In this document: piece by piece, positions 39,136-52,600 of the stretch
How positions within the stretch are numbered: the first letter of the stretch is position 1
Layout of the letters: each line of letters opens with the position of its first letter
Notes under the pieces: generated by a model
Seen by the model: only the letters and a program-made list of their open reading frames with translations
The model's database searches: none
Told to the model about the DNA's origin: nothing
Assembly (NCBI GenBank): GCA_016165875.1
Contig: JABBOT010000029.1
Coordinates: 2,836,639 to 2,900,638 of the forward strand
Direction: 5' to 3'
DNA from: Acanthopleura granulata
Lineage: Eukaryota; Mollusca; Polyplacophora; Chitonida; Chitonidae
Length of the DNA stretch: 64,000 nt
Position numbers and translations under genes: made by a program

Positions 39136-39219
39136 GTTTGACAGAGCTTCATTTTAATTGTTTTACTATCTTGGAATTAGGAAATATATGGAGCCCATTT
39201 AAAAGACTAAGAAAATTTA

Positions 39220-39870
39220 TCTTGCCGATTCCGTCACAAAACATCTTTATGTTTTATCGATTCTGTTTCGGATTCCATTACACAGTGCATCTTTACATCT
39301 TCTCAATTAGTGACTGGCTTAATTTTTCGTATGGCATAAATATTGTAGGCTATCCTATCTATACATCTATTCCATTACAGTTTCCCACGTTTGATTTCAT
39401 ATCTTAGCTGTTACGATTGCAGACCTTCCCACAATACATCTTTTTATCTTTTCTAACAGTTGCAGAGTTTCTCGCAAGGCCACTTTACAACTTCTCTGTT
39501 CCTTTGCCGTTCGCCACTAGGATTTTGTCAATTATAGCGTCAAACAAAGCAAACAGACAACTAAAATATTATAATTATAAATTTTTTCACAATGCTTGTT
39601 TTACCAATATGTATCTTTATATCTTATCTCATCTGTTAAAGAATTTACATAGGGGGCCTTTATGTCTAAAGTCTATCATATGTATATATATGGTTACAAA
39701 TTTTCCCACATGACATTTTTATATCTTAGATGTGTCAGTTAAAGAGCTTTGCGCCATGAATCAGCATTGAGTACACATGTACATGTGTTCAGTTCACAAC
39801 TTCCCACATGGTATCTGTTCCGTTACAGTTTCCCGCACTGCATCTTAATATCATGTTTATATTACGTCGC
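39220..39870. repeat. Decayed tandem repeat region
   Basis: Variants of 'cattacagtttcccacattg' followed by 'catctttatatctta' recur about seven to nine times with irregular spacing. This looks like an old satellite-like array near the end of decay. Confidence 0.4.
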
Positions 39871-40697
39871 AGACTGCGCAACATTCAACAGTTTGGCGTA
39901 TATAAATCCCTGAGAATTAGCTACAGCTATATGAGCCTATAATTACCAAACCATTGAAACAGAAGTAGAGCCTACTCATTTAAATTTATATATCGCATTT
40001 CCATAAGCTCTGATCAATCAAGTATTCGAATCACACATCAGGACAGAAACCACAAAACGATCGCCAACTTCGTATTCATCTGCAAAACAAAAACAGAAAA
40101 TTGTTTCATTTATCCCATTGTGGTTGAATGCCTTACTCAAGAATTTTTCTCGTGTGCGAAGGGATGAGTTTTATGGGAACTGTTGTATGAAGAGTATCGT
40201 TTATTTTCTTCTGATTCTCACATATTCTGATTGAAAGGCAGGTCTGCAAACATGAAATTATCACCTTCTGATTAAATTTCGACAACTTATTTCCTGTCAG
40301 TAAATCAGCGATTGAGCTCTGAACAGTGCACATCACAATCATGATGCAAAATATACACCTGCATACCAATTTGTGATTTTGAACACAAACATCGTCTTTA
40401 TGTATAACAGGAAATCCCCTTTGCAATGCCATTATTTTTTTAAGTTTCATGAAATAACCCCATTTCAAAAAACTGAAAAACCCGTGCATTAGCGCGCTAA
40501 TATAATTTGGATACAAGTCTGACAACTAACAATAATATACTCTTGTCTTAACAGTACAAAATATGGCCCTTTTTTTTTTACTTCCCCCCCCCCCAAAATA
40601 CCTGAATTATTTTTTAAAGTTTTCACTATGGTGCTAATTTATATCTCCCCCTGTGTGTAATAACCTAAAACAATGGCTTTCCTGTACACATTGGCGA

Positions 40698-43600
40698 TTA
40701 TTCGTTATCAAAACCTAATATAGGACGTAGTTCTCCGTGTGACATACATATGCACATACCATCCCTATGCCAGCGAGCACAAGACGAGCCCTGGGTGCTG
40801 TAGAGGAAGTAAGGTCGCTTGGGAGCCCCGGCTAGTGACGGGCAGGTGGTGCCGGGCTCGACGGTGGACAGGAACCCACATGTGCCTTCACAACCGTTCG
40901 TAGTCTCGTGTACACTCAACCGGAAAGGGGCCTCTCTGAAATATACATGCTCTTCGTGATAGGAATATCCTGCGACTAATATAACTCTGTTGATCTGTGG
41001 AGAGTAAATCCACGTGTATCGTCGATAAATTATTTTATTTATTCATTTGACTTGTGTTTAAAGATATACGTTGTGAGGTTTTCTCACACCCACCCGGAAA
41101 AAAATCTTCCGTTAAATCCATTCTTTAAATTGTGACGGATTGCCTATTCCGTTTACCTAACGGTTTAATCCGTTACTGATTACGTTATCAGGAACGGATT
41201 AATTCGTTTCCAAGAACGGGTTAATCGCAAAAGGCAATTTGTCATCCCTCAAATAACGGATTTATTGGGATATTTCTTTGAGGGTAGAAAAAAGTCACTC
41301 CCCCTAGAGATAACTGGATTGAATATTTTTGGAAACATGAGCCGTTATGTCACGATCGAGACACCTACCCAGCCACGTCCACTAGGTCCAGTTTCTCGGG
41401 GTCTGGGGCCTGGTACGAGGAGCATATCAGGCGGTCACGTGACATCCAAGAGATCGCCGAAGACTCTCGACCATTAAACAAGAAGCAGGCTTTTCGGACA
41501 CCATTGTTGAACACCTCGATTTTCACCTGAAAGAGAAAGATAACGCAAGAGAGGAAAGAAAGAATGCAAGAGTATTCCTGATTCCTCATAAGCATTAATA
41601 ACACATGTAGTTGCAAAGACGTCCGAAGTTCGCAATGTAAGCGGGAGGCCAAGTCTGGTCACGCGCAAGAAGGTAAGCCTGGCAACTTGGTGATTCCATG
41701 GCAAAAGAACAAAAGGTAACGACAACCTTGATCACTGCTCCATGTCAGGTGTTTTAGGTATGGGGGTCCAGTCAGAAAGCACTATTAATATACTGGCATG
41801 AAGACTTAAACAGACATCATTGTTATATCTCCAAAATTAGCTGGAACTCTAAACATAGGCCTATGTACTCAAGTTAATATAAAAAAACCTTGTGCTATAT
41901 TGCCTTGACACATGGTTAAAGCGCTGACACGCTGCGCCAAGAGACGCCTTTCAAGGCCTTCGAATTCAGCTCTGTCTCATTCCTGAATGGATTTAAGTCA
42001 GCGAGTTGGCCAGATGACTGATGAAGGTCGGTGGTTTACTTCCTAGGTACACTGCATATGTCTGACCGGCGCTGAGTGAAAAATTCTCGTGAATGGCATT
42101 ACCAATTAACAACAATCAAATAAAAAAGACTATAAATAAACAGAATTTACACAGTCTAAACTGAGCCACACAGAGCGAATAAAATGACGAAACGCTAAGG
42201 TAAATGAGACTACAGATTTTATCTTTACCTGTAAGACATTTAGGCTGCCCCAGTTAGCGGAGATATCACCGTTAGCGTAAGGTACGGGACTGGTAACCAC
42301 CTGAGCGCTCACATCATCGCTGTTGATCGAGTTTGGAACACTGAGATCAGCGTAAGGACCGTCCCCAACCCCAGCCACTGACTTCACCACAACATGCCAT
42401 GCACAGTTTTCACCTACAACAGGGCATTGTGAAACTGACCAAATAGCACTATTAATTAATGGGATATGTTTTCCCGCACACTAGCTTCCCTGGTCTCCCT
42501 AGACTCCCTGGTCCAGTCTGAAGTGATAATTGTTCTCGTGTAATGCATGTTAACCCATCAGTTTACTCACGAAGTGTCAGCACAAAGACAGTAATGCACA
42601 ATCAACTCGAACTGCTTTTGGCGTGAAAGGTTCCCCACGGACACATTGTTGATTTTCTACTTTACTGACCACGTGATGTGATGACGACATCTTTTCTTAA
42701 CGGATTGCAGTTAGGGAGCAATCCTTAATTTAATGAAAGAATGTCAATGGTGTTACAGTCACTGGTCTTTCATACATGTAAACAACATAGGAGAAGTTGT
42801 TCCACCACTGGTATAAGTGTAACACCACTGACATTACAGCATTAATTTAATCCCCCAAAGATTTTAGCATTATATTAGCCTTAAGTGGTGATATTTGTAT
42901 TCAAAAGCGGAGAGACAACGACTGTACACTGGGTTCACTGCCAACAGAATGTAGAGGTCGAAACACACATTCGTATACGAGCCGTCAACCGCCGTCAAAC
43001 GCCGCACGAGGATGGTTCCGTCCGCGTTCCCTCAACCCGCGCCTTGTGGGTCGAGACCACCGACACGAGGACCGTGCAAAATCGCGCGAATGACACCGTC
43101 CTATCGCCACGGCCTCGACCAGCGAGGCGCGGAACGAGTTGTCCTCATCCGGTTTCCATACCAAACAAGAGTCTATTTTTCTGGTCATAATTTGCAAAAC
43201 AATTTCACACTTTCGGATCTGCAGGCATAGAAGAAGGGAACTGTTCCCTTAAAAAAAGAGACAGGAAAACTCAGGATAATGCCTAAGAAAAATGATATTG
43301 TTCCTCATCACTTGATGTCTCACCACAAAAGTATAAAAAATTAAAGTAATCAGTCTTTTGTTGTGCCCTTCTTATGTGCAGTTTTTCGGTATAGTGAGTG
43401 GTGTTACATTGTGTAAATGGTGAGACATTCTTGTCAGTGGTGGTACAACCACATTATAGGTCAAACTGTTTAAGACAGGTGTCTGTCTGTCACTGTTTTA
43501 GTTACTAATGATACTATATTGATGCGAGTTTTCACTCTGATGAAAATGGTTTCCTTGCTACTCTCTCTATGAGCCTTGTACAGGCTTAAAGGTGGCTGTA

Positions 43601-46600
43601 GAGGGCTATTTCTGTTAGATAGAGATGTTTTTCTTTCCATTTTTCTGAAATATGCCCTGTTCAAATCCACTGGCATAGCATATGTTAGTTCCCAGCAGAA
43701 ATGTTGTTTTTCTGTAGTAGTCTGTGTAACACCACTTACATGCTTAGCGCATAGGATCAACTTTCTGGCGGTGTTCACATGAAAGTCACGCGCAATCAGC
43801 TGTGAGACTATATGGCTTTCTTAACTGACGGAATTTGACCTCCAGAATGTCCTAGTTCTTGCAGAATGACCTATACATCCTCACTGGGACCTCATTTGTC
43901 ACATCCAGACTGACGTGTTAAGAACAAAGGCCTAGTCGACTGAGACACTAAGGATCCCTAGGTTATTTCATAGTTTGTGTATTTTAAAGGCAGTTTTCAG
44001 ACTTCTTTATACTGGATCGGCTTAATTAACAATATTTATTACCAATAATTATGACAATTGACTTCAGCTCACACAAATGCAATTAATCTACATTCACCTG
44101 GTTTAAAGACACATTGATCGCTTCTTACTTACCTGACTGATTTCAAATCTCTGGTAGATAAACTTTTTTAGCTGTGTATGGTAGGACACATTCAGTCATC
44201 TAGCGGGAGTTAACAATGCAGATTTCGTTACCTCCGTTTGTGCATGCGCAGAGGTGACATGGCTTTGTAATGTATACACATCATATGTTGTTGTGTTTGG
44301 AACCACTTGCCTCAAGTATGGACCGATCTTCTGTATACATAGTTGTCATTTGATTGGATGGTATATGATTCAGGGCAGGTCAGAACACGTTTAACGCCAT
44401 CTAAATAAACTAACAACCAGTGTTTAACTCAAGACTGCCTGGATTAGCGGATTAATCATTGACGTTTGTCACCAATTCCAAGTTCTTGATTGCTTGTTTC
44501 GATTTTAAAAAATAAGTAGTGTTAGTTCCTTGTTCTCATCACCCGTTTCCCTGATTTCATGTTCTAGGATCTATGAAATCAGCTTCCTAGTTCCCATTCC
44601 CCGTTTCCGTGGTTTCATGTTCTATGATGTATAATATCAGCTCCTCGTTCCTAACCCATCCCGCTGTCCTGCTAACCCTAAATTTAAGTCATATTAGGGG
44701 TCTCCGTGGTTCAGTTGTTTAGCGCGCTACCACAGCATAATGACCCAGAAGCCTCCCACCCATGCGATCGCTGTGAGTTCAAGTCTCGCTCATGCTGGCT
44801 TCCTCTCCGCCAGCAACCTGTGGATGGCCGTGGGTTAACCAGGTTTCCACCCACCGTAATGCTGGCCGTCGTCGTATAAGTGAAATATTCTTGAGTACGG
44901 TGTAAAACACCAATCAAATAAATCAATAAATCAATAAATAAATAAATAAATAAATAAATAAATCAACAAATAAATAAATCAATAAATAAATAAATAAATA
45001 AATAAATAAATCAACAAATAAATAAATAAATCAATAAATAAATCATAATACAAATAATCTGTTATAATTACAGGCAAGCTAACCAGTTTCGTTTTCTCAC
45101 CTGTAACTTGCATGTGTCGAGGAATACTGCTGCATGTGCACGAACACATCGACAGTGGTTGTGAGGTTCCATCTGCACTGTTCACTGCAGAATCGCCTAT
45201 GTTTTGCGCTGAACACGCTGTACATTCAGTCGGTTTCTCTGATTGTTGCCCGACATCTTCATGCAAATTGAAAATTAGGTTAATTGTTTCTCTGGACTCC
45301 TGATCTGAATTCTGTAGTTTTTCCAAAGTACGATTTGACAGTGCTGTGGTTTCCAAAAAGTCGGTGGACTTTCGACGGAGTTGCGTGTAAAAGTCTGACA
45401 AATTGCGTAAGTGAAAATCAGACAGTGAATGTGTTGATGCTTTGTTTTGACCTATCAATGGACGATGGGAAGGGTCATTCAGTTGCTGATGTGGCGATTC
45501 AAGCAGTTCCTCCTTTTCCCATTTCGAAAACCCTCGCGGACTTTCCGCAGAAATCGTTCTTTGCGATGAAGTCGAGGATTCAAGGTGATCTGGAGACGTA
45601 TCGTCTTGCTTTTGCGATGAGTCTGACTCGTGACTTAAGCGAAGACGAACCAAGAAATCCAGAGACAATGTATGGTCACCCGGATGTTCAAGTGTATAAC
45701 TTGACGAGTCAAGAGATTCCTCTGCAGTACGTTTCAACAAATAACTTGGGTCATCCAACGAGTGCGATGGCCTGCTCCGAGGGTGAATGAATGTAACATG
45801 TGAGCTACCTCGGGGTACGTCCGGTACGCTCGATAAATTTCCAACGTCTACGTCTACAAACAAACCTGGCCATGATTGGTCAGAGTCCTTTACTGTTTGT
45901 TCCAAACGCTGGCCTTGTTGCCCAAAAGAATGACCGGATGTCTCGCTGAGATCTTCCTGAGAAAGTGTTGAAGACTTTGCAATATCCATACGATTAGACG
46001 CGGAATGCCACGGTAGTCCATCAGATTGTATTGATGTAAGTGGCAACTCATCAAGATATACGTCTATTGATAAATTCCTTGTAGTTGTAGGTGAGTCCTT
46101 CCTGGAATCATGTAACCTTTCAACTGGTAGTTTTTGAGATGTTTTTAAAGACTTCTTCGGTTGCACTGTACCTTCGTCTTGTGCAGCATGTTTTGTCTCT
46201 TCGGACAACGTTTTCAAAGGAAAGGCCTCTTTCGTTTTTGCTGTTGACGACGACAGTTTATCTATGGAAAATTTGATCTGTAAAACTGACTTTTGTACTT
46301 TGTGATTAAATGTGCCTTTGGGCTTTTCTGAAGACGATCCTTCATGATGGGACATAAGTATAGGTTCCTGTTTAGAATCAGTAATCTTTTCACCCATGTT
46401 AGATACGCGATCAGCCTTCGACTGTGGCACTCCATCAACTTTCACTCTTAGTAGTAAATGTTTTGTCACTCCATGATGATGTCTCATTGACTCCTGTGGC
46501 GCTTCATCCGGCATATTTGTTGATTCTAGTAGCCTTTCAACCGACCGATCTGGTGATTTGTCTACTATTTCCATGAAATTCATGGCTTGCTTAGCCTGCC

Positions 46601-49600
46601 TTTCAAAGCTTCCAAGAGACAGTTCCAGTACTGCAGTTTGTGTCCGTTCTCCTGATCGCCTCGATGGGGCATCTGATAAGACGGTCTCTTGTGATGGAAC
46701 GCGGTCTAATGACATTTTGAGATGTCGATAGCTTTCTGCGGCGTGTATTCTGAGATACTGTGGCGATTCGTCTGGTTCATCTGGCGAATGTAATGACAGT
46801 TCCTCTGGATTTGTCGGAAATCCTTGTGAAGAATGATCTGGTTGCTTTGGTGTAGCTCCTTCTTTAAGTTTTACACTGTACTTAATCAGACGTTGTGAAG
46901 GTTCTACCTTTTGCACGGTCTTTCCGTCTGCTGGAGAGTATTGTACCCTTTCGTCGACACCCTCTGCGGAATTTCGTTTGTCCTCTCTCGGCAACGTTTG
47001 TACATCAATCCCAATCTTCACGGGTGAAAATTCAACTCTCTGCTTTAGTGAATGACGAAGCATGTTTTTCGTTCGTTCTTCAAACAGTCCTTCAAAGACA
47101 GTCCCTTCTTCAAGGATGTCTTCTGTTGGGCTATCTGCATGGACTAGAGAGTATGAGCCAGACATGTGTTGAGCGGTAGGATGGTACGTAAATACTGGTT
47201 CGTCTTCGGAATTACTTGTCTTGTCGCCTGTATTAGACACTCTTTCCAGTGCCACTCTTTCGACGTTCACTTTTAGGAGTAAATGTTTTCTTGACCCATG
47301 CCGCTGTTTCGCTGACTCGGATGTTGATTCATCTGAGACTGTCGTTGATTCCAGTGGCTTTTCTTGTGGCGTACGTGGTGATTCGTCTATTCCTTCCATC
47401 AGATTTAGAATCCGCTTACTCTTCCTTTGTAAGCCTTGTAGGGATAGTTGCTCTGCAGCATTTTTTGTCTCTTCTTGCCGTGAGTCGAGTGTATGATGTG
47501 ATAAGCCAGTCTTTTGTGTTTGTGTCTGTTCTAACGGCACATTGTGTACATTGAAATCTCGATTGCCCTCTGTTGTGTATATCTCCAAGAACAATGGCCA
47601 CTGTACTGGCGTTTTCTGTGGATTTGTCTTAAATTGTTGTGATGATCCATTATATAAATCTTCATCAGTATGTTCTAAAGTGGATTTTTTCACATGCTGA
47701 GAAGCTTTCACGAACTCTTGATCAGACAGAGAGTATTGAGTCCGTTCGTTGAGACCTTCCACACAGTGATATGACTGTTTTCCCTGAAATGTCTCTATAT
47801 GGATAATGGCATTTACAACTAAGGCTTCATCTCCGTGCCCTGGGGAATGGTCAGACGATCCCTTCGAATCCTGTGTTGCCTCTCCAAAATCTGTCTCTGA
47901 TTTATCTGTATTGCTCAGAGAATCCGTTGTTGTCTCTCCGGTATCTGTCCCTAACTTATCTGTGGTGTCCATAGAATCCTGTGATGACTCTCCGGTATCT
48001 GTACCTGACTTATCTGTATTGTTCAGAAAATCCGGTGATGACTCTTCGATATCTGTCCCTGAGTTATCTGTATTGCTCAGAGAATCCGCTGTTGAGTCTC
48101 CGGTATCTGTACCTGACTTATCTGTATTGTCCATAGAATCCTTAGTTGACTCTCCGGTATCTGTCCCTAACTTATATGTAGTGTCCATGGAATCCTGTGA
48201 TGACTCTCCGGTATCTGTCCCTGACTTATCTGTAGTGTCCATAGAATCCTGTGATGACTCTCCGGTATCTGTACCTGACTTATCTGTATTGCTCAGAGAA
48301 TCCTTTGTTGACTCTAAGGTATCGGTCCCTGACTTATCTGTATTGCTCAGAGAATCCTTTGTTGACTCTAAGGTATCGGTCCCTGACTTATCTGTACTGC
48401 CAAATGAATCCTGTGCTGACTCGCCGGTATCTTGCTCTGACTTATCTTTATAACCCAGAGAATCCTGCGTTGACTCTCCGGTATCTTTCTCTGACTTATC
48501 TCTACTTCCCTTGGAATGTGGTTCTGATTCCGGTTGAGAAATAGGATTTTCTGACATACCGTCCACTCCATCAATGTACACATGTATTAGTAAATACTGT
48601 ATCGTCCCATTTTCAGTAAGTATCGCAGTGTATTGCGAACCTGAATTACCTGTATTGCCGAGAGAATCCTGTGTTGGCTCTCCGATATCTGTCCCTAACT
48701 TATCTGTATTGCTGAGAGAACTCTGCGCTGATTCTCCGGTATCTGTCCCTGACTTATCTGAATTGCTGAGAGAATCCTGTGATGACTCTCCGTTATCTGT
48801 ACCTGACGCATCTGTATTACCCAGAGAATCCTGTGATGACTCTCCTGTATCTGCCTCTGACTTATCTGTATTGCTGAGAGAATTCTGCGCTGATTCTCTG
48901 GTATCTGTCCCTGACGTATCTGAATTGCTGAGAGAATCCTGTGATGACTCTCCGTTATCTGTACCTGACGCATCTGTATTACCCAGAGAATCCTGTGATG
49001 ACTCTCCTGTATCTGTCCCTGACTTATCTGTATTGCTGAGAGAATTCTGCGCTGATTCCCCGGTATCTGTCCCTGACTTCTCTGAATTGCCGAGAGAATC
49101 CTGTGTTGGCTCTTCGCTGGCTTTTCCCGGTTTATCTGTATTGCCCTGAGCATAAAGGTCGGATTCTGATTGAGTGGTTGGCTTTTGTGACATCTTGTCA
49201 GCAGAATTAAGGAACACTTTTATTAGTAAATGTATTTTCGTTGTATGTTCATATTCCTTTGATGGTTTTGACGATTCCTGTGTCAAAACATCTGATTCCT
49301 GCGATGGGGGCTCCTCTGCTTTCTCCACCACATGGAGTGAATGAATATACAGTGACTGGTTTCCGACGTCTTGTAGAGACAGTTGTGCTGCAGTCTTTTG
49401 TCTTTGTTCTTGCCATGGTATAATGGGCGTGTCATTCGATTCTTCCACCCATTGCCCTGTAGTTTGGTCCAACGATATCTTATCTACATTTAAACGCTGA
49501 CGGTTTTCGGATGGGTATTTTGTCCAGAACATTGGCAATTCCTCTGAATGTAGAACGGGAACTCGATGATTTGTCAGAGGGTGATGTGGCGAACCATTCT

Positions 49601-52600
49601 TCTCTTTCATCCAGCCCATGTCATTAACTTTCACAATGTATTTTAACATGTATGGTGAGGCATCTATCGCTTCGTCGAGACTCTCTTCAGTCGAAAATGT
49701 CTGTGTGTCAACACCTATCTTCACCTGTGGGAATTTCTGTGGTGAACGCAGAAGCGATCCAGCTGGGTGATGTGGTGATGCGTCCACGGGCCCAATGGCG
49801 TCGTGCCTTGTGTCTCGTGTTGGTTTACCTGCAACGTCCTTAAAGTTTGGCAGCGATTTCAGTTGCAGGTGTTGTCGCCAATCCACCGGCAAGGAATGCT
49901 CCACTCCATTAATGTAAAATTTTAGAAGTAGCGGTAGTTGCTTTGTCGTGTTGTGTTGAAGCCTGAACTCCGGTTGGAAAGAGTCGTCTGACAACGTTGT
50001 TGTTGCATCCAGACGTTCTGACGGCTCTTCCCTCAGTTCCTCTGCTTGTTGCGTCACATGGAGAGGCTGGTTATCTGGGGCCTCTTGGGGTTGGTCTAAA
50101 GCCTTACGCGTCTGGTCCCACGCGCGCGTATGCCATAATTTGGCCTGTGACGCATGAATCCGGGCAGACAAAACATTGTTCACTGGTGTGTATTTTTTGG
50201 AATGCTGAGGAGGGCCCACGGATTCTACCGGCAAATCGGTTGACTGCCCGATCAGTTTTCTCCGCACATATTGCGTTGAATCACTTGATTGTTTCCGGGG
50301 GGCCTGGTGAAAACCAATCATAGACCGCTTGGGTAAACGTTCTAAAGCTAGTTGTAATGACGCTTTTCCAGGCACAGCATGGTTTACATTTTTCATTAGG
50401 TGTTCTGAGGAACTATCTGTGTTGGCTGTTCCGAAAAAACGCAGTGGTTGTGTATCAATCTTGACATTTACGAATGGTAGCCCGTCTCTATGCCCTGGGG
50501 AATAATCGGACGACGTCTTCAGATGTTGTAGAGACGATGTAGTCGAGGTAGCATAGTTGTCTTGGGTGGCTTGCGGATTTCCATCTGTGTCCTTTAGAGA
50601 ACGTGGGACGGGTTCTCGTTGGGTGATCGAATATTGTGATCTCTCATTAAGGTATTTAAGCGCTAAATGATCTGGATGCTCAATTGTGGTGTCGGGAGAA
50701 GAACTAGACGAAGGGCTTGGAAGTTTTTCAGAATGCGCAGATGCATTGTCCATCAACACCATGTGTTCAGGAAGTTGTCCGATCTGATCTGGGTTACTTG
50801 AATCGGGCTTTTGGGTTTCGTTAGATTTCCTGGACAAAAGAATTTTAAAATGAATGGGGAAAAAAGATCGGCCTGAATTTTTATCTGTCTGATTCGAAGG
50901 TTGATTGGCGGTTTCGTTAAGGTAATCCAAGGGCTGGTCTGCTGCTTTGTCCCTCTTTTTCACGCCTGGAATATTTACAGGTTGCTGTTGTGGTCCACTT
51001 TGTTGGTTTTCAGGTCGCTTTTGTTTTTCGTGTGGCTGGCTTATGGGCATCTGCGAGGTGGTGCGTCCAGGATTCGGGGTTGTTTGAGGTGCTGTACGCA
51101 ACTCATTTACCTCTTGATAATAGGGTTCAACTGTTTGGAAAACAGACAGCTCCAAATCCACAACACGCTGAACTGTGGGTCGTTGCGACGTTTGCTCTGA
51201 ATGATTTGTTCGTGGAATCGATGTTTTATTTGGTTGATCTGTTGGTCGATGCGATGGTATAGCTCCATGATCTGTTGTTCCATGCGATGGTATAGCTTCA
51301 TGATCTGTTGGTCGATGCGATGGTATAGCTCCATGATCTGTTGGTCGATGCGATGGTATAGCTCCATGATCTGTTGGTCGATGCGATGGTATAGCTCCAT
51401 GATCTGTCGGTCGATGCGACGTTTCATGTGGATTGCCTGTTGGTTGCTGTAAAGTTACATATGTTTGGTAAATGCGTCGATGGGTCATATTTTTATCCGG
51501 AAGATCCATTGATATATGCAAGGTTGTATTGGATGTTTTGTACGGCTGATCTGAAATTTTGCCTGAATGATCTGTTGGTGGATACGACTTTGTATGTGGA
51601 TGTTCTGTTGGTGTATGCAACATTGTAGCTGAATGTTTTATTGGCGGATGCGACGTTGTATTTGGATGACCTCTTAGTCGATGAGACGCTTCATAAGAAT
51701 CATTTGTCGCCTGACCCCACATTTCGTATGGCCGATCTGATATTAGATTTGATGCCTTACCAGTATGATCTGTTAATAGATGCGACGTTATACCGAGAAG
51801 ATTTGATGGTGTTTGTGAAGATTCATACAAGTGATCTATTGGTTTGTTGTACGTTTCAACAGGCTGGACTGTTGTTCGATGTGGCGTTTCATCTGGATAA
51901 TCTGTTGGCTGCTGCGAAATATCTGGAAGATCCGTTTGTGGATGCAAAGTTTCCGAAGAGTGACCTGCTGATTGCTTCGACGTTGTATTCCAATGATCTG
52001 TTGCTGGATTGGGCGTTGTGTCTGTATGGTTCCTTGGTCGGTGCGACGTTGTGTCTGTTTGGCCTGTAGATCGATGGGGCGTTGTGTCTGTATGGTTCCT
52101 TGGTCGATGCGACGTTCTGTTTGTATCGCCCGTTGATTGATGCGACTTTTCATACCCATGAATTGTTGCGTTGTGGGAAATGTTGTAAGGCAGGTTGGTT
52201 AATCGATGCGACCTCTCATCTGGCTCAGCTGATAATCGGTGCGACGTTGTAACTGGATGATTTGATGGTAGACGCGGCTGATCTGATGGTTTCTGAGACG
52301 TTTCATCTGGATGCCCCATTGCTCGGTCTACTGGTCGATGTGATATTTTACCAGGCTGATCCGTCTGTCGATGCGACGTATTGTTTGGAGGGTGTGTTGG
52401 TCGATGTGATGTTGTATCACGATAGTCTGTCTGTCCGTTTGACGGTGCTGTAGATGTTTCCAAGGATATTCCTTGCTGGTTTATGTGTCGCTGTGATGAT
52501 ACACCTACCTTGTACGGAGACAAGGTGGTTACATCAGTCATCTTTGTTTGTGGTTCAGGGGAGACATCTTCCTTATATTTTGACCTGACTACCGTTGCAC

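Larger units (their letters stand above)
37225..40697. other. Intergenic stretch between sHSP and the giant gene
   Basis: No coding gene. It contains the AT-rich simple stretch 37285-37345, a possible decayed SINE at 38432-38660, a SINE interrupted at 38842-38993, a decayed array at 39220-39870 and a SINE tail scrap at about 40117-40165. The first few hundred bases should hold the sHSP promoter. Confidence 0.4.

Noticed and set aside
41028..41062. Possible reversed SINE tail ('tttatttattcatttgactt')
   Set aside because: Too short and without any adjoining SINE body.
42885..43190. 101-codon plus ORF in giant-gene intron 1
   Set aside because: Open because of GC-rich composition; both strands are open over the same patch.
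44700..44800. Possible tRNA gene (A and B boxes)
   Set aside because: Boxes belong to the SINE head, with continuing SINE body and tail; no cloverleaf acceptor stem is apparent. The same applies to 27150-27210.
44979..45098. C-terminal Leu/Ile/Tyr-rich tail of the unspliced giant ORF
   Set aside because: It is intron reading through a SINE A/T tail beyond a consensus donor (acag/gtgaga) at 45101.
47806..48453. 215-codon plus-strand ORF rich in 'SPVSVPDLSVL'
   Set aside because: Antisense reading of the 54-bp coding array. The period being a multiple of three keeps all antisense frames open; the sense strand has the signal peptide and spliced domain.
51107..52159. Other-frame and antisense ORFs over the N-terminal repeat region
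   Set aside because: Shadows of the in-frame 'SHRPTDH' repeats.
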